Shown here: one piece after another, positions 59,774 to 64,000 of the stretch
How the letters are laid out: each line of letters starts with the position of its first letter
How positions within the stretch are numbered: position 1 is the stretch's first letter
DNA from: Klebsormidium nitens
Taxonomy: Eukaryota > Streptophyta > Klebsormidiophyceae > Klebsormidiales > Klebsormidiaceae
NCBI GenBank assembly: GCA_000708835.1
Contig: DF237113.1
Span: forward strand, 100,263-164,262
Reading direction: 5' to 3'
Length of the DNA stretch: 64,000 nucleotides
The notes under the pieces: generated by a model
Database searches by the model: none
The model's input: the letters and a program-made list of their open reading frames with translations, nothing else
Told to the model about the DNA's origin: nothing
Position numbers and translations under genes: made by a program

Positions 59774-61079
59774 TTAGTAGCGCCCCTGGAGTATCTATGC
59801 CGCATGCGGCATTCCTAAGCGGCAGCCAGCGTGGCTAGCCTGGGCTAACCAGTCTCTGACTCTGGAATCGGATTCCGGGGTCCGTTCAGAAATTGCTACG
59901 GAACGGAAGGTCGAGCCTCGCGTCGGCGGAAGCGGCCGTACGCGATCGCCCACCAACGGACACTTGGCAGAACTGGTCAAAGCCGTACGGCTGCCGTACA
60001 GCTGAAGTTTGACTCCTTCAACGCGATTGGCCGAGTGAGATTTGGAGACCGTTACGGCTTCAGCGCCCTCCGCCGCCCGGGCCCAGTCTGCCGATCGCCA
60101 TACTCAGGAAGGAATTAGGATTCAGGAATGAAGTCCCGAGCACTGAGCAGAGACTGTGTCAGCTAGAAAGCTGTCCAGTACACCACCACCTAGTACCAAG
60201 TACTAGTACTGGTAACTGAACAGTACCTCTCGATCTGGACTTCATGAAGGTCTAGCTAGCAAGAGCACCCCCTTCTCGTACGTTGTGAAGATGGCATTGC
60301 TGCTGCAGCTGCGCGCCATGACTTCGACTGACTGCCGCTGCAAGCGCTGTGTTTTCTATACTACCTTTCCACTCCGAGTGGACCCTTGTAATTCCATTCA
60401 ATTCATGTATTGGATGCATATACAAATCCGTCCCATCAGTATGTCCTGCAGATTGAAATCAGGAAGCTGTCGAGTACTCCTACAGTTACTAATACTGAGT
60501 GCCCGCCTTTCAACTGAAGGTCAGCAGCATTGATCACATCTCCATATAGACGCCTCTCTCTCAAAACTCGATTCACTTTCTCTGGCCAGACCACTTCCTC
60601 ACGTCTAAGCGCCCAACAGCTCAAACCTCCAGCTATCCAGCTCACAGATCTCACTGATAAGTGGACTGAGGCGCAGCAAGACACTAAGCGACCGTACCGC
60701 AGTTGCACCCTTGGCAAGCTTGTGCACTTCGGCATTGCCCAGCTGATCCCCTTTCTGCCCCGCCGACCATCAATCGAGCACCGGCCATACTACCACCTTT
60801 CACAATCAACAGCCTTTGTCAGGACCTTCTCCAGCTCGTCCCCAGAGGACTCCCTTCCCAATTCTTCCACTTGTCCCTTTTCTCAGCTCACAAATACGTC
60901 TGAACTACCCAGCACTCCTCCTCCCACTGAAAAGCACTTTCGAACCAATGCCTTAAGACAGCGGATTCCTCTCTCTCCGTTCCACTCATAGCTTCCCAGC
61001 TTAGACAACCAAAGAGTCTCCTACAAACTGGAAAGCAGACCAGCATTGCAAGAGACCAGCTCACGTGCTACGGACTGCA
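59774..61079. other. Intergenic region between DUF1995 and expansin-like genes
   Basis: Divergent upstream region, without recognised coding. It has a short palindromic patch near 60188-60225 (agtaccaagtactagtactg). Probably contains the expansin-like promoter. Confidence 0.5.
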
Positions 61080-64000
61080 ATGGACTCCAACTTACCAAGG
61101 AGCGCGTTCGTGTGGATCGCGGCACTTTCGCTGCTGGCGGGGCCGGCGGCAGCAACGTATTTTGGGAATGGCCCGCAGGCAACTCACTACGGCGACCTTG
61201 TGACTGGAGTGGGCCCATGTAAGAGGGGATTACACTTTTTGCAGCTTCCAGCCTTTTCTTGAGTTATTGATAGCCTGATCTAGTATGACCCATACGTGTG
61301 GAATGCTGAAACGTGAATCTCATCGATGCACCTAACGCAATGGTACTAAAGTGTAGCGTGTCCGATAGAAAGGCTAAACGAGAGAATGCAGCTTGGCTGG
61401 CCCTGCTGTAGAGTGAGATGAGTTCCATTGGTGAGCTGGAACATTATAGCTGCAGCAGGAATGCCAAGGTGTCGCCTTTATAGATGTACCTCGTCTCTTG
61501 ACACAGACTGCTTCAGTATCTTACAACCGAGTATTCACCTGGAATGACTCATATGACTGCCTGGATGCAGCAGTTGGTACAGCTTGCTTTCAAGCTAATC
61601 CTGCGCTTTCAGAATCTTCCTTCGCACTCGCTGCGCTGCTAATCGTCACATGCAGCTCACGAATCCTCACACACTTCTCTGTAGCGCATCACCAAGGCAC
61701 AAGTCCCCTCACTGAGCGACAGGAAGCCTCACCCCTTGCTCGGCTTACGTGATTTCCACGTCAGCTCATGATTGCCACGGCAGCTCACAAGGCACAGTAA
61801 CAAGCAAGTACACTGCCGCACACACACACGCACTGAGAAGTACACTGCCGCACAATCACTGCGTGCTTCAGACCCAGTTCACAAGGTAAAGAAGCAGCCT
61901 TTCCGCATCACAAGAAGTTGGACGTCCGAAATTTTGTCTCGGACCAATTTTGCCTGGCTGACTTCATCATTTAGAAAGAAAAGTCTGCATTTGACTTCTT
62001 TGTCATGAGGTGAAGCTATGTCGTGTTGTAACAATCGGAGACAAAAAAGTTAAGAAACATCGAAAAACTTCGGAAAGCAAGACTTTGACTTCTCTTAGAA
62101 TGGGTCTGGTGATTCTTTCTGCTACCCTCGAACAAGCCCAGGAGAATCGAAGTTAACTGATACGGTCAAAAATATTTGCAGTGGGTGCCTGTGAGTGGGG
62201 GGATCCCTTGAACAATCCCTTCTTCGGGTTCAACACCTTCGCTGGCAACCCCACGTTGAGGAACCAAGGGGGAGTGCTCAACGCCGGCTGTGGGCTCTGC
62301 TTCGACATCACGTGTGACGTCACCCGTGACACGGACGGGGACTGCCAGCCAGGTGCGCCCCTTCCCTCTCTTCTTTCGTGATGCCTTGCTTGGGAACTTG
62401 ACTTGATACAATACATCAGGACAAGAATTAAGACTGATCTGAAGATGAATATAAGACCGGCTCCGACTGAAAACTCCCCTCTATAGAACTGACCTGCAAC
62501 TGCAAGTCGGTGCTACCTGGAAAGTCCCCTTTTCCCTAATCGGCGCCGGAATTATTCCTTTCTTGATCTGGTACTGAAAAATGGTCTGAAACTGGGGTCT
62601 CGGGGTGCTGCGAGATCTGGAGACGGACCCCAAAACTCGTAGAGCTTCATCAAAGAAGCCAAAGAAGTTGTTTTTTGATCTCGCGTTCCTCCATTCTTTT
62701 CTCGGCAACCCTCGATTCCTTCGGACAGTGCGGCAAAACCGGCTGCATTTTTCTTCGACTTCAGTTTGCAGCAGTCTATGAGGTGCAATATACTTTGCTG
62801 AATCGTCATCTTGCTCTACTATCCAAACATATGTTCCGCAGTCGAAGTTTGAATACGCACTTGAACCTTTCCTTAAGACGCCGTAAACATGTTTGGCCTC
62901 CCTTTCCTATTCCGATGTTCTTCCCATTGGTTGCTTGACTGGTCATCGGACGCTTCAGATCTTCCCCACATCACCTTCTGTTGCCAGGTGTCACCCTCCG
63001 GGTGTATCTCGACAACGAGTGCCCCGCAGCCGAGTGCGCGCCCGACCACTTCGACCTCTCCTTTCCGGCCTGGAACCAGCTCTCCACGCACCCCGCCGCC
63101 GGAATCCTCCCCATCACAATAACCCCGTACGATCGCTTTGTTCTTCCATTTTCCAGTCCATTTAGTCATTGATTCTCCTGTTCCTCTTTCTCTTTCTCGT
63201 CTCGGTTCGCTACCTTTTCCCTGACATCCGTCCCCCTTTATCAAAGAGAAATAGAGCGCTTGTTGCGGGCCTGATGTTGTTAGAAAAACAACAATTCATT
63301 CGGGTACTTCAAAAATGTATGTGACTGAGTCTCGTTCAAATTCCCTCATCGGTATCTGTTTCGCTATTCTCCATTCAGATTTGAGTCCGTTTTTAGAGAG
63401 CGGTCACTGGCCTTCATCGATCCAAAAGCACTCGTCCAACTATTCGCGTTTTGATTGGCGTTCGGACTTAGGGTCCTTTTAAAGTTACTGCGCAGCCCTC
63501 TTCTTACGAAGGTTGCAAGCTGAGTCGATCTAATACGTGGAAGATGCATCAGCCTGCAGAACGCAGGAGGTTTCACCCAAGCTGCGCTTGCAGAAAGGGA
63601 TCCCTCACGAAGCCACAACCGGCTTCGAAATCCCAAGTCATACTGCCTCGTTAAGGAATCTAAAGCTCCTGTCCAGATAGGATGGCATACATACCTCACA
63701 TTCTCCATGTAACGATTGTTGCTTCTCGTGCAGTTGCGGGCAAGTCAATCGGGACGGCTCTCCCGTCTCGACGCCTCCCCCGACGACAGAACCCCCCCTG
63801 CCTACGACCCCCCCTCCTACGACTGAGCCTCCAGTTTCCACCACCCCCCCTCCTACGACTGAACCTCCAATCTCTACCACACCCCCTCCTACGACTGAGC
63901 CCCCGGTTTCTACGACCCCCCCTCCTACAACTCAGCCCCCTGTTTCAACCACTCCCCCTCCGACGACTGAGCCGCCGGTTTCCACTACCCCCCCTCCCCC
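61080..64000 (+). CDS. Expansin-like secreted protein with Pro/Thr repeat tail (3' partial)
   Basis: Exons: 61080-61218, 62182-62352, 62988-63126, 63734 to beyond the window. Phases are 1, 1, 2. A signal peptide (FVWIAALSLLAGPAAA) precedes an expansin-type double-psi beta-barrel domain. Landmarks are TYFGNGPQATHYGDL, GACEWGDP, LNAGCGLCFDITC and the HFD motif in APDHFDLSFPAWNQLS, which corresponds to the domain-1 signature of expansins. Several Cys residues are in place. In place of a visible second (CBM63) domain, exon 4 gives CGQVNRDG and then a proline/threonine repeat, unit about TTPPPTTEPPVS, still running at the window edge. Such a linker suggests a modular wall protein, probably heavily O-glycosylated, with a further domain downstream. 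Expansins loosen cell walls; whether this one does is inferred from the fold only. Confidence 0.83.
61808..61862 (+). repeat. Short direct repeat in intron
   Basis: aagtacactgccgcaca occurs twice about 38 bp apart with a (ca)n run between. It lies in the first intron of the expansin-like gene. Confidence 0.7.
63765..64000 (+). repeat. Coding 36-bp repeat (Pro/Thr-rich)
   Basis: About six copies of a unit encoding roughly TTPPPTTEPPVS (ccccctcctacgactgagcc core) lie in exon 4 of the expansin-like gene. They continue past the window end. Confidence 0.9.

Overview
This window reads as nuclear DNA of a green plant, most likely a streptophyte (charophyte) alga or early land plant. The evidence is intron-rich genes with clean GT..AG splice sites and a plant-type gene set: a GH100 neutral/alkaline invertase, a carotenoid-isomerase-like flavoprotein, a DUF1995 protein with a plastid-type N-terminus, a two-AP2-domain protein, an RSA1/CCAR1-like protein and an expansin-like protein. 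Intron phases, near-balanced base composition and many secreted wall-type proteins would fit Klebsormidium, but the species is an inference. Two assembly gaps (5415-5779 and 41624-42593) interrupt the window.

Layout, left to right. At 277-4665 (+) lies the 3' part of an RSA1/CCAR1-like gene ending in a degenerate EF-hand region. 5780-7200 holds a 1.1 kb element bounded by a perfect 22-bp inverted repeat. 7664-11373 (+) is an alpha/beta hydrolase. 12879-18852 (+) is a two-AP2-domain gene whose splicing appears to continue into a long unrecognised acidic/basic tail. 19780-22136 (-) is a small multi-pass membrane protein. 25675-33006 (-) is the CRTISO-like gene, head-to-head with the invertase at 33853-41311 (+). 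42720-43952 (-) is an intronless PD-(D/E)XK-like protein with a C-terminal membrane anchor. 45403-47915 and 50064-52953 (+) are tandem paralogues encoding small secreted proteins. 54442-59299 (-) is the DUF1995 gene, with a MITE inserted just upstream of its start codon. 61080-64000 (+) is an expansin-like gene running off the window into a Pro/Thr repeat tail.

The most unusual signal is shared by the introns of at least five unrelated genes. They carry tandem or dispersed, decayed copies of the neighbouring exon edge together with its splice site. These are donor copies (RSA1-like, invertase, probably CRTISO-like exon 5) and acceptor copies (membrane protein, CRTISO-like exons 4, 6 and 7, invertase exons 5 and 7, DUF1995 exons 3 and 6). 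The invertase intron 38114-39675 is built largely of such copies from both ends. Some copies still look spliceable: a 46-bp exon in the CRTISO-like gene is frame-compatible with the exon it copies, and one invertase copy would introduce an early stop. This looks like a recurrent local route of intron growth and a source of decoy or alternative splice sites. It deserves RNA-seq and genome-wide tests.

Exon coordinates come from reading frame, phase continuity and splice consensus, with no transcript data. UTRs are not defined.
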